Origin: Atriophallophorus winterbourni
Taxonomy: Eukaryota; Platyhelminthes; Trematoda; Plagiorchiida; Microphallidae
Assembly (NCBI GenBank): GCA_013407085.1
Contig: JACCGJ010011117.1
Location: 1-64,000 of the forward strand
Length of the DNA stretch: 64,000 nucleotides
Reading direction: 5' to 3'
Shown: positions 52,290 to 63,134 of the stretch, in pieces
Layout: each line of letters opens with the position of its first letter
Numbering within the stretch: position 1 is the stretch's first letter
The notes under the pieces: model-generated
The model's input: the letters and a program-made list of their open reading frames with translations, nothing else
What the model was told of the DNA's origin: nothing
The model's database searches: none
Position numbers and translations under genes: made by a program

Positions 52290-53140
52290 TTATCTCATAT
52301 AGACGGAGCATTTTACCACGACCCAGTCCTAAACATGTCTGGACCGGTTATCACTTTCAACCTATTTTTCAATCGATCTCGTGCCAATTCAAGGCCTTAA
52401 AATGCGATGTTGGTTTTACAGACCCTAACGAACTGCATAGTGTCCAATATGCAGCTGACATTTTCCATTTGCTGATGTTTCCGTATTCATGCAATCTTTT
52501 TGAACACCAAATTATTACAAGTTCGCAATTCTCATCGTCAGTCGTTTCGGCCATTTTTGCACTTGTGTTGTGTCCGAGGGTAGTGTTCTACATATCATCT
52601 GATATCTCGTGATTATCACAGATCGCGAAAGCACTCAACATCTTCTCATTCTGGCGTTCGCATCCTCCGCCTTTACACATCACAACCAGATGTTGAATGT
52701 TGATGATGTTTGTCACCGGCATGTGGAGACATTAAATGTTAGGTCAGGTGAGCCATGAAACGGCGAAAAGTGGTAAACTAAGTTGTATGTATGTATGTAT
52801 GTGTATGAAGGCACAAGCCTGATCTAGGCAAATTGCCTCACAGTAGAGGACTGCACGTGGGCTAAGATGCTGTCAGGTTGCCGAGGACTAGACAGTTGCC
52901 CAGTCCTAGACAAAGTTGTACTTTAAATTCGCTTGTGGTTACATCACCAACAGCCAACAAAGCGTATTGTGTCACAAGTTATGTAAATTTACAAACAACG
53001 CGTAATTTTCAGACGCGAAAGCGATAATATCATGTGGTAGATTGTGATTTATGTAAAGGCAAAACAGCAATGTTATCGGGGTTTCATATGACGAACCACG
53101 ATGTTCAAATACACAATCAAGGGGGGATTGACGATATAGT
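52290..53140. repeat. Dispersed repeat copy split by a ~280-bp insertion
   Basis: The left part (52290-52780) resembles 12235-12860 and 26610-26735. The right part (53070-53140, ATGACGAACCACGATGTTCAAA) resembles 26770 and 35090. Between them, 52780-53060 starts with four TGTA units and GAAGGCACAAGCCTGATC and looks like a separate insertion. Confidence 0.55.
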
Positions 53141-53833
53141 TACTTGTACATGACTATGCATTTGGTTCCACATATCTCTGCACCTATAATCCACTACAGT
53201 TATAAATGTCCTTTGAACATAATTTTTCTGAACATCCAGAAAATGATTTTGGAATGAGAATGCTGGGAACGTCAGCACCCCAATCAATCGTTCATTAAAG
53301 GAGCTTGAGCGTTTGACCCGAAATTACTCTGTGATTGTATTTAAGCATCGTTATAAAAACCCTATTTAAGTGTGGCTTGAAAGTATATCTTTGATTAATT
53401 AATAGAACCAGTGGCAACATCTGTAAATGATCGGTGTTTAGTCTATGGATTACAGGCTGAGGCAACCGTACCGCAACTTGACTTAGTATGAACAGTCAAA
53501 TCGATCAAGAATAAACGTAGTGTATTTTGCTGTACTAGAATTCATAGTGCTATCCGCGAAAAATTCAATCAACGAAGATACCATCTCAAAGGTATTTAAA
53601 CAACTGGCATTATCATGAATTCCAAAAATATAATCTTGCATTGCATTTTAATTGGATCTTTTACCTAATTGAAAGTAAGTGGTACGAGATCCATCATTAG
53701 GAGCGTCAGTCAACTTCGAAATCAGGTTTTATTCGATGTGAACTGTGCATTGAATGCTTTGACCATCATCAATCTCAACTCCCAGCATTTCCCTTGCTGC
53801 TAATGAATCTCACCGAAAGCCTAGCACCGAGTA

Positions 53834-54770
53834 ATGTTTCATCTATGCATCACATGCAGAGAAGCAACATTGCAACCTAACCTACAACTATTAAATGATA
53901 GTAATAGACACCACGGGGAAGGTCTTTTCAAAATGCTTGATTTGATAGGCTGCCCCCCAAGACTACTCAAACTCGTTATTTTGTTCTACTCTGGCATAAA
54001 GGGCTCAGTCCATTTAATGGTTTCAACTCAGAAGACTATGAAATTTGCCGAGGCGTCAAACAAGGGTGTCCCGATTAAACTCTCGTGTTTGGGGTAACCA
54101 AAAGCTGACTGTAAAGACAAAGATGATGGTATACAACGCGTGCGTACTGAATGCTTTACTGCACGGCAGTGAAACCTGGACCACCCAAGCAAGACACGAA
54201 CGGAAGCTGGATGCTTTCCTTCTACGAAGCATCCGTCGTATCTTGAACTTATCGTGGATGGACAAAGTGACTAATACTGAAGTGCTTTCAAAAACTGGTC
54301 TACAGAGCGTGTTCACCCTATTGCGACAGCGCCGCCTGCGGTGGCTTGGTCATGTCTACAGAATGGAAAATGGTCATATTCCGAAAGATCTACTTTATGG
54401 TGAGTTGCAATTAGGTAGTCGACCATTGGGCAGACCGCACTTGCGGTACAAAGACGTTTGCAAAAGAGATATGAAAGCTATGGCATTGACCCGGCGAGTT
54501 GGGAAGAACTTGCTTTTGACCGCTCACATTGGAGGCAGTGTAAAGCGTCGTCTGCAAGCCGGGGGAGAGCAGATACAGCTTTTAGCTGCTGAACGCAGAT
54601 CACGCCGCCGGCGTGCAACCGATGCAATACAACCGAACTCTGACTATCGTTGCCAACGCTGCGGGAGAGATTGTTCCTCCCGAATCGGACTGTTAAGTCA
54701 TTCAAAAAGCTGTAGAACATGAAAATTCATGCGATTGTGATGTACATCCATGGTCGACATCGACCGAAGG
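53834..54770 (+). mobile_element. LINE with C-terminal zinc finger, RT core deleted
   Basis: The first frame (to 54097) has LDLIGCPPRLLKLVILFYSG and KGVPI, the start of an RT palm. The second frame (54045-54722) resumes after the lost FADD region with LTVKTKMMVYNACVLNALLH, SETWTTQARHERKLDAF, LLRQRRLRWLGHVYRMENG and RPLGRPHLRYKDVCKRDMKA. It ends in a C-x2-C-x12-H-x3-C finger (YRCQRCGRDCSS...LLSHSKSC). This C-terminus is known from a widespread animal LINE group. The 3' end CCATGGTCGACATCGACCGA recurs at 9780 and 30430 on the minus strand. Confidence 0.85.
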
Positions 54771-55268
54771 AGGCCAACAACAACATAAGCCCTATGTGAA
54801 TAATTCACATGGATATATGGCGCTTCCAACATGTGAATCCAGTGATCAACAGCTATTCGGAATAATGCCAGAACACATTGCAATTTCTTATATTTTTCGC
54901 TATATACGCGGTCAACTTGAGAACAGCTACAAGTTTTTTTGACAATCAAACCTATCAAACTCCACTAAAGTACTTTTCAAGACCCCGTGTCTTAAAGGAC
55001 TAATAAATATAGGAAAATGTGTATTCGAAGTTGAGCACAAACTGATGCGTACAACTCAATGAGTATGGGTCAGTAAAAACTAAATTTCACTTCCATGCGA
55101 AATGAATTTTTGGTATTGATTGATCACTTTTGCAGTCATGATTGTCAAGATATAATTAGGAAAGTCATCGAAAAAACATAAAATGTAAGCAAAGATTAAA
55201 GGGAAAATGAAATTGTTGAACTTCTAAGCACAGCTAGGCTGTTTCTAGCGCTGTAAACTTTGGCAGAT

Positions 55269-57689
55269 TTAATAGGCATGGTTAGCGATGAACAGTGATT
55301 TGTCTCCCGTTGATAGAGCCATATCCATTGTGAATTCACCTTTCGCAGCCGCGCCGTTTGCCTAAAAAGAAAAAATTTATTGGAATTATTAGGAATATTA
55401 ACGTAAACCTCTGCACTGGAACAGTAAATAACCGGTGGCTTCTGGAGCCATTTTCAAACTGATAACCTATTTACTTTGCTCAGCATTGAGGCATGCGATT
55501 TGATTACTTTGATAGTTTAACACAAAACGAAACAATATGTTGCTTATATTACACGTGAGCTTTTTTAAAAAGCTTATATGTGAGAACTACCAGATAATTT
55601 GCACTTTATTCAGAAACCTCACAAATGCAAATCAATATATCATACATCAATAACATACATAATTTAAAAAAATACGTTGCGAAAAGCAGATTGTGATATT
55701 TTTACTGTCAAGAATGCTGAATCACATAACAGATAACGGAAGATTTTGAGGAGTTTTCATGCAAATTAAAATTGCATTCAAAAAACGGCAACTTAATTCG
55801 CTACGTAGATAAAACTTCTTCTTTCTGAGGACAAAACACAAGACCTCACATAAAGAGCTTGGTATATAAGTAGCGAGATGTAAATTTGAGATAAGCGAAA
55901 CCTAAATCACAGTTATTCAATGACATTTCAAATAATTGTTCGCACTTCAGTATACGTAACGCCAAATTTATTTTAAATTACCAAACACGAAGCAAAACGA
56001 TTAGATCTGATGCAAAAATGAGCACATCGATTCAGGAATGATATTGAATGCGGAAAACAGCGTCTAAATTTTTACATCACTTGGCTGATTTAATATCACA
56101 GACTTTGATTAAGTCTATGGTGTGACTTACTTGTCATCAAAATGTGTAAATGGCTTAAGCGCTACAACAATTTAATCGATGTTCCCAAAAGCGAGTCATT
56201 ACATGATAATTTATTACCAATAAATTAGAAAGCAGTAGTGAAATTTACCTTTGCCAGCTTGATCAACACTGATTGTGCTGCGGGTACATTTTCTTTTTTA
56301 CCTTTCCATGCTTCCAAAACAGAAGCTTGCAAAGCACGACCATAGCTGAAAGTCAGGGCCCATGGCTTGCGACCAGGAACCTTGTTGATTTCGTTCAAAT
56401 TCATCGTCGCCTCTGTCTCAGATTGTCCTCCAGACAAAAAGGTTACACCTGACAAATGTTTTCAAAACAAATAAAAATCAAATATACTTATAAACAAGCA
56501 ATATAATTTATCGTGTAAATTCAAGAGCTGTTATCAGAAATTCGGGATTGCGTGATACATCGGTAAAGGATACGATACTACGTGTACTTATAAAAATCTA
56601 GAAATGAAAATAAATTGGCAAAAAGTCGACGTGACAAAACAGGACTTACCGACAACAGCAGGCGGCACAGCACGCTGCAAGGCACGAACAGTAGCAACAG
56701 CATTCTCCACAGGGGTGTAACGTTTTGGGCAAGCCACACCAGCAGTGACCATGTTAGGCTTCAGCAGTGTACCTTCCAGATAAACATGATGATCAGCCAA
56801 AGCTTTATATACGAACGCCAAAACCTGTTCAGTTACTTTTTGAGCAGTGGCCAAATCGTGATCACCGTCAGGAAGCACTTCGGGTTCAACGATTGGGACC
56901 AAACCATTCTGTGCAAATTAAGAGTAACATGGTAAATAAAATACAGAATACGCGCACAATGTAGGTAGACTAATCTCGAATGAAAATTATGTCGATTAAA
57001 AATTTTATAATAACTAGAATGTCAAACGTAGTTTCTGAAGGTGAAATAAATTATATCAATTGAATCAAAACAATGAATAAAATATGAAATATATAAATAA
57101 ATAAAACGCAAATACCATACCTGCTGGCAAATTGAGGCATAGCGCGCCAAAACGTTAGCATTTTCCATCATTGCCTGGTATGAAGGCGTATGAGAGCTTA
57201 TTTTGAGAACGCATCTCCATTTAGCGAAATGACAACCATCCTTTTTGTACTGGGCGCAGCGCTCTCCCAAGTTATCCAAGCCTTGGGTTGTGCATTCATT
57301 CAATGATCCAGCCAGAGGAACAACGCCAGTATCCACTTTAATGCCCGGTATAATGCCACGTTCCTTCAACAAACTCACAAGAGGTTTCCCATCGTCCGTT
57401 TTTTGATAAAGAGTTTCGTGAAACAAAATGACGCCTGAAATATTTTTTGCTACATCGTGAGGGGCAGAAAACAACAGCTGTCGGTACTGTCTGCGATGTT
57501 CTTCGGTATTTTCAACTCCAATGTTTTGTAAACGTTTGCCCATGGTTGCTGAAAGTTAACATGGGTACACAACTTACAAACACTCTCATCTGCAGCAAGT
57601 ATACCTTTTCCAGGAGCAACAATGGCTTCTGCAATTTCTCGCAATTCTTTCTTCTTTTCTTCACTAAGGTATTCACCGAAAAGTGGCAT
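55269..57689 (-). CDS. ALD: Class I fructose-bisphosphate aldolase, 5 exons, complete
   Basis: The enzyme cleaves fructose-1,6-bisphosphate to DHAP and glyceraldehyde-3-phosphate in cytosolic glycolysis. Exons, in transcription order: 57689-57578, 57548-57121, 56908-56650, 56448-56249, 55361-55269. Together they give 1,092 nt, 363 aa, the usual family length. Key residues are all present: Asp34 in LAADES, Lys147 in FAKWRCVLK, Glu188 in [11 protein letters not shown], the Schiff-base Lys230 in [14 protein letters not shown], the phosphate-binding LSGGQSE, and the C-terminal Tyr363 in NHAY. Intron sizes are 29, 212, 201 and 887 bp, growing toward the 3' end as in schistosome genes. All splice sites are GT/AG with matching phases. 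The start is fixed by [13 protein letters not shown], which aligns with other aldolases. It is convergent with DLEC1. I see no damage. Confidence 0.97.
57549..57577 (-). other. 29-bp intron 1 of aldolase
   Basis: It runs from GTAAGT to TTTCAG in 29 bases. Removing it restores ADES-VS-TMGKRL, the exact family pattern. Reading through hits stops shortly after TMGKRL-less sequence, so it must be spliced. Confidence 0.88.
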
Positions 57690-57805
57690 CGTCAGTCGCG
57701 AGAGTAAGCGTCACGTAGGCAATGAAAAAATGATTTGGAAAAGCGCTTTAAAGTACAGGTAATTAATTTTTGCTTAGTTCAGTAAAACACAATAATCTCA
57801 ATTTT

Positions 57806-57813
57806 ATTTATAT
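57806..57813 (-). promoter_or_regulatory. Possible TATA box of aldolase
   Basis: TATAAATA on the minus strand lies about 117 bp upstream of the ATG. In AT-rich DNA such a match may be chance. Confidence 0.3.
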
Positions 57814-57829
57814 TCAGTGGAAGTCAGCT

Positions 57830-58350
57830 ATTAGAGTCACATTTCAAAACTTCTCATATATCTGAAACATAATGATGAAATATATAGTGTAATTAATTGT
57901 ACTCGTAATTTTACAAAAGTATATACTAAGTGGAAATTCGAGATGTTGAACAACCACTAATGTAGAATTACAGGTTGAAATTATCCGCAGAAAATATTCA
58001 CAAAGTATCATAATCGTGAAAACGTCTATAGTATTCTATCAATAATAAGTTCATAATGGCTACGATATTTTATTTAATATTCCATAAATTATCTGCGGCA
58101 AACGAGGTTTTCAAAGCAAAATAATATGAGTTTAAATTTTCTTTGTAAATTCGTTTTTTAAGCATTGCAATGTGAAGCCAGTTTTGGTTTATAATGAAAA
58201 ATTTGATGTATAGTTAATCAAATGATCAAAATTCTCGTTTCATATTTGTTGATTAAATATCTTAATAAGATATAGAGCATGCAAGTTGAACGATCTTGAT
58301 GTGATGTTATTAGCACTTTTATATTCTTCACAACGTTTTATGCAAAAAAG
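57830..58350. other. AT-rich DNA upstream of aldolase, nothing recognised
   Basis: No open frame, repeat match or RNA was seen. Confidence 0.45.
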
Positions 58351-58354
58351 TTTA

Positions 58355-58460
58355 AGTGGACATTACAGAACCCTTATCTTGCTGTCCCTACCTGATGATT
58401 GCAAACAGCACGAAACCGGTCGTGGGTGTATGATGGAAATGCATGCAAATGAATATTTTG
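58355..58460 (+). ncRNA. Near-intact hammerhead repeat (copy 1 of a pair)
   Basis: CCCTAC (58386-58391) pairs with GTGGGT (58422-58427) over five bases. CTGATGA lies at 58392-58398. Helix II, TTGC/GCAC, has lost its first pair. GAAA, ACCGGT and GTC (cut after 58421) are intact. The outer 5' helix strand is missing. Confidence 0.7.
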
Positions 58461-58574
58461 GTTGCTTTTTATGGGTTTAACCCCATCTAACAAGTGTTTG
58501 GACATATTTGATTGAACAGGTTGTTCGTAACATCCTTATCCAACAGTTGTATACAAGCTTCACTTGTTAACCTT

Positions 58575-58695
58575 TCCTCAACTGTTTCAAGTGCATGCGG
58601 ATCGTGATCTTACTGTCCAACCAGATGAGTGCAAACAGTAGGAAACAGGTCGTGGAGTGTGTGTGATGGAAATGCATGCAAAGAAATATTTTGGT
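58575..58695 (+). pseudogene. Decayed hammerhead repeat (copy 2 of a pair)
   Basis: It lies 230 bp from copy 1 in the same orientation, with complete flanks (GTTTCAAG, GCATGCGGATCGTGATC, ATGGAAATGCATGC). CTGATGA has become CAGATGA, and helix III is ACAGGT, no longer a palindrome. Confidence 0.75.
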
Positions 58696-58959
58696 TCCCT
58701 GATGTCTGTTATATGTGCAGCGTCTGTAGAACTCAGAACTCAGATCTCAGAAGATTGTAAGGTAGAAAAAGCAGTGAGCACAACAATAACCATACGATGA
58801 CAATGTGTATGAAGTAAAAATATGATAATCTCTCAAACATCGATAGGAACAGTCATATACTGCATGCTTTGTTAATTATACTCATCGAGTTTAGAAGCAA
58901 AAATTGCAATCGATTCCGAGCGTGGGAATTCTCGAGACCGAATGTTTCAAGTAAAACAA

Positions 58960-60610
58960 ATCCTTATCGAGCAAAATGACGACGAATATCGAATCGAGAA
59001 TTCAAAATGCTTAGAGCCTTGAAACATTTTCGTGTTCGAGTAAGGCCATTGGGATTTGGCAATTGTTTGTTGGGATAGTTTTCATTATGGAACAGGAGGT
59101 CACTCCGTTTCCGTCGTTGGGTAAAATCGTGTAGATTTAATTTTAACATTCGTTCTTTGAAATGCAAATTACTGTAATGGGAGACTAACTTTATCGCATA
59201 TTGGTAAATCCTGTCAAGTAGTTTGATATCATTCCTTAGCCTTGGTGCTAAGGCTTGGATGAAATATTTCATAACTGGACGTATTTACGTATTGATTATC
59301 CGGGGTTAAGTTTCTCGCGTGAAAATCATAAATATCTTTCTTAGAAGACTCAAGATAATGCAGGCTTTATTGTGACCTGTAGGGCAATGATATCCATGCT
59401 AAGGTTAAATTAAACCATGATACCGAGATCGTTTCTGCGGTGGTCCAGTTGAGATTTTGCTTGCCGATCTGATACTGTTGTGCATAGATTTTCGATTTCC
59501 ACTACCGTTTTTTTCATTTAACATTTCGCAGTCTTAATTGGTAACTCATTTATCTAAGACCAAGAAAATAAGGTGCACCGATCCTGTTGTAATACAATAT
59601 ATTCATTTACAGACCTGACAAGATTCAGTATTTAAATATCATCCTCAAACAGTATCAAGTTACATCCGATATCTTCTACTATGTCGTTCATATACACAAA
59701 GAATATAAGAGTTCCAAGCACAGTGCATGGCAGATCTCCACTTGTAACGTCTTTTCTTTTAAAGATGGTCATCTAACGCGAACTTTGACGTGTCTATGAA
59801 TTAGATTGTCACTTATCCCATTCAGAAACATTCTTGTTATTCCATAAGTTTCGAGCTTTTTCACTATATTATCATGGTTGAATCTCTCGGAAGCTTTAGC
59901 AGTATGGATGTAGCAAGCATATACATCCTCACCTTCGTCTGGTGCCCCGTCAAATCCTCGAACGTTGTATAAGGGTTAGATAAACCGCAACGATTACTTT
60001 TGGAACCATGTCGTGCTTCGGTCAAGATATTTCGGTTTCCAAAGTGTTTTCTTATGCGCGCAGTCACAATTGGTTCCATTAAATTAGAGCTAACCAGAAT
60101 GAGCGATTCCGGTCGATAGTTTGCTGTCTGAACGACGACGACCTACATAAATAGGAGTTGTCATCTCTGCTTTCCAAAGTTATGGTATTTTCCTTTCATA
60201 AAGGCTGAGATTGAATGAGCGCGTGAGTAAATTAGGCAAAGCAACGCGATAACTGCAAACAATGGCCGGGTAATTTTGTCTGAGTTAGGGGACTTCTTTT
60301 CGAATAGTTGACAAGGTTCTCAACCATATGTTCATCAACACTCATTTCACTTATTAATTCCAAACATGGAAAATGTATTAAAACTTGATATGGGATGCAG
60401 CGCTAAGGATAGAAGTCAAGTAAGTAAGACGCTGCTAAAACATCAACGTTACCTTGGACAGAGTATACGCCTGCTTTGATTCTTGATCGCTCATGTGCTA
60501 TTTTGTAGAGAAGCTTAGTATTCTTTCCGTCCTCTTGAGCAAGTTCCATTTGAACCGCATGCAATCTTTTCCTACAAGAGTCGTGACGTGATTACGAATA
60601 TTACAGAATC
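58960..60610 (-). mobile_element. Decayed CR1-like LINE
   Basis: On the minus strand there is a pre-RT part near 60560-60420. Next come EPIVTARIRKHF and LTEARHG at 60079-59864, an RT core reading GTLIFFVYMNDI and LFEDDI near 59720-59640 (the first D of the active site region is altered), and the C-terminal ALAPRLRNDIKLLDRIYQYA at 59272-58964. It has many stops. Confidence 0.8.
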
Positions 60611-60799
60611 GCTTCCAAAGTGCTTCCGCCGTCAAAAAAGCACTAAGACCATTGCATCAAAATCAGAAAACTTAGATGATCGCATCAAATACTCGGAGAT
60701 CTGTTTTAAAAATTCAAGGAAACATTTAAGTCGATAGTAAATGTCCAAAATACTCACTAAAATGTGAAATGAAACGAAACTAAAAATTAAAGCGGTGCC

Positions 60800-62920
60800 T
60801 CCACAAGAGGCCACAACAAAGAAGAGGTGCTGGGAGTTCTACTATCTTTGAACCCAGAAAATCCCCTGGTTGTGATAAAATTACCCCGAATATACTTAAG
60901 CATTGTGCACAATCTCTATGCGGACCTCTAACTCAGTTGTTCTGCGAATCGTTGTCGCAAAGTGTCATACCGACTGAATGGAAATCTGGTAAAATCTCCC
61001 CGATTTTAAAGGCGGGGTGCGTTCGGAGCCCGCAAATTACAGACCTGTTACTTTGTTGTCCGCCGTATCCAAGGTACTCGAAAGGATCGTGGCGAAAAAC
61101 TGAGCAAATACCTTGAGGAAAAAAAGCTATTTTCGGGAGCCCAACGCGGTTTTAGAAGGGGATACTCCCGCCTTACTAACCTTCTCCTTACCCTTGACGA
61201 CTGGACTCGAGCAGTGGATGCTGGGGATACTATCCATGTATGTTACCTCGATATGTCGAAAGCATTTGACCGTGTAAACCACAGTATTCTCTTGCAGAAG
61301 CTGGAACGTTGTGGTATCACTGGCAGTCTCTTAGCATGGTTAGAAAATTACCTGACTGATCGGTTCGTTCAAGTCTTTGAGGACGGTGCTCTATCGAAGT
61401 CGGTAGCAGTGACAAGTGGAGTGCCTCAGGGATCCGTCCTCGGACCAATCCTCTTCGCGCTTTATGCTAATGAAATACCAGCTCTCGTCAAATGCAAGAT
61501 CGTACTGTTTGCGGACGATATAAAAGTTTGGTCTAAGATAAGTAAGTCGGAAGACTGCGAACTGCTCCAGAAGGATCTGGACAACCTCCAGGCTTGGTCC
61601 CTAAAAAATCGCATATTTTTCAATTTCCAAGAGTGTCACATGTTAAACATTTGCAAATATGTGGAGTACCAGTTTTTTCTTGGAACACACAGCCTCTCGT
61701 GGACCATGGAACAAAGAGACTTTGGGTGTTAATGAGCAACAGCCTAGGGATGTCGAGCCACTGCAACTACGTCTATCGCAAAACATCACAGAAATTGTCA
61801 CTCCTAAAGAGAATTTTCGGTAGGTTCTTAAAACAGACAATTCCTTGTATTATAAATACGTACATCAGGCCCACGATGGAATATGCGGTTCAAGCATCGT
61901 CGCCATGGCTTGAAAAAGATGTTGCGACTTTGCAACGAATATATCATCGAGCTACCAAACTTGTCACTGGGCTCAGCCGGAAAACCTACAATGAGTGAAT
62001 CAAAACGCTAAATTTATTTGATTATCCACGTCGTCGTCTCCGAGGGGATTTGATTCTGGTTTACAATATTTTGAAGCGGGGCCTTCAAATCGGCCGTGCA
62101 TAAAATTAATTTCTCCGCAGGTTTTTTTCAGAAATTTTCGTTAAATGTCAACGCTAGCTGTGGGCAAAATCAATCATTTTTCGTATCAACTAAGGTCAAT
62201 TTTCGACGCGCAAGTTTGAACGAATTACGAGATACCGGGAATTGTTGTGACACTTTTGTCTCAAAACGTTTGGTTACACCATTTGTTATTAAACTGGATC
62301 ACATGTGGAAATTATCAATCAAGACGGAAAGGAAACATCTTTCAGTAGACAAATTGATATCGGGACCTGTCGGTCAATTTGTTCTAAATTATTTGGTGAA
62401 ATTTTTGTAACTGCTGAAAATTCGTTTATATGAATAAAGCCAATTTCTTCTTCTTCTCTTCTCGAATACCCAAAATCACCCTCTTCAATGCTTGTTGAAT
62501 CTACGGAGCTCGCATAATACAAGAGCTCACACATTTACTCTAACTGTCCCTCACTCGAGACTCAACTGCAGACGACTTTTTTGCCGTGCGAGTTTGTTTT
62601 ACTTGGAACAATCTGCCAGACAATGTTGTAAACTCACCAAACCAGCAAACTTTCAAGAGAAGTCTTGATGCCTATTTGACCCTAAACCCGTGCATCGAAG
62701 AAAACTATACATATTAACACCATACACCTACATTTGTTATCCCACCAATCGGAAACAATTTCTGCCCTTTGGATATTTACTTGATTCTTGAACTGCCCAG
62801 TAAGCAATCTAATCCCATTTTTGCTTGTTATATTATTCGTTGTTGTCCTATTATTCTGTGGTTTATTGTTAAGCTATATGCTTTTTAGACCATTAAAATT
62901 GAATTGAATTGAATTGAATA
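60800..62920 (+). mobile_element. CR1-like LINE with clear RT and GAATT tail
   Basis: The plus strand covers the RT in near-continuous frames: YRPVTLLSAVSKVLERIV, YLDMSKAFDRVNHSIL, SGVPQGSVLGPILFALY (61410-61460) and LFADDIKVW (about 61505-61530) in a 172-aa frame. The thumb and C-terminal parts follow (61594-61998). The protein end FFAVRVCFTWNNLP...FKRSLDAYL lies at 62565-62717, after about 450 bp that is longer than this linker normally is. It ends at 62893-62920 in AATTGAATTGAATTGAAT, a short tandem tail typical of CR1 elements. One frameshift lies near 61680. Confidence 0.9.
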
Positions 62921-63134
62921 CGTAAAAAGAATTTGCGGGAGGCTAAACAAGCTGAACAGCTGAGCAATGCAAACGCTAGCTGGGACTCAGATTTTAGATA
63001 GGATAAAAAGACAAAGAAGCGTCTACTAACTGTCCATCAGTAGAATTCATCACCTCCAAAAATAATGTTGAAATAAATACAAAGTTAATAAATCCCAGTG
63101 TAATCTGCACCAATATTCCCGAGACACCAGGGCT

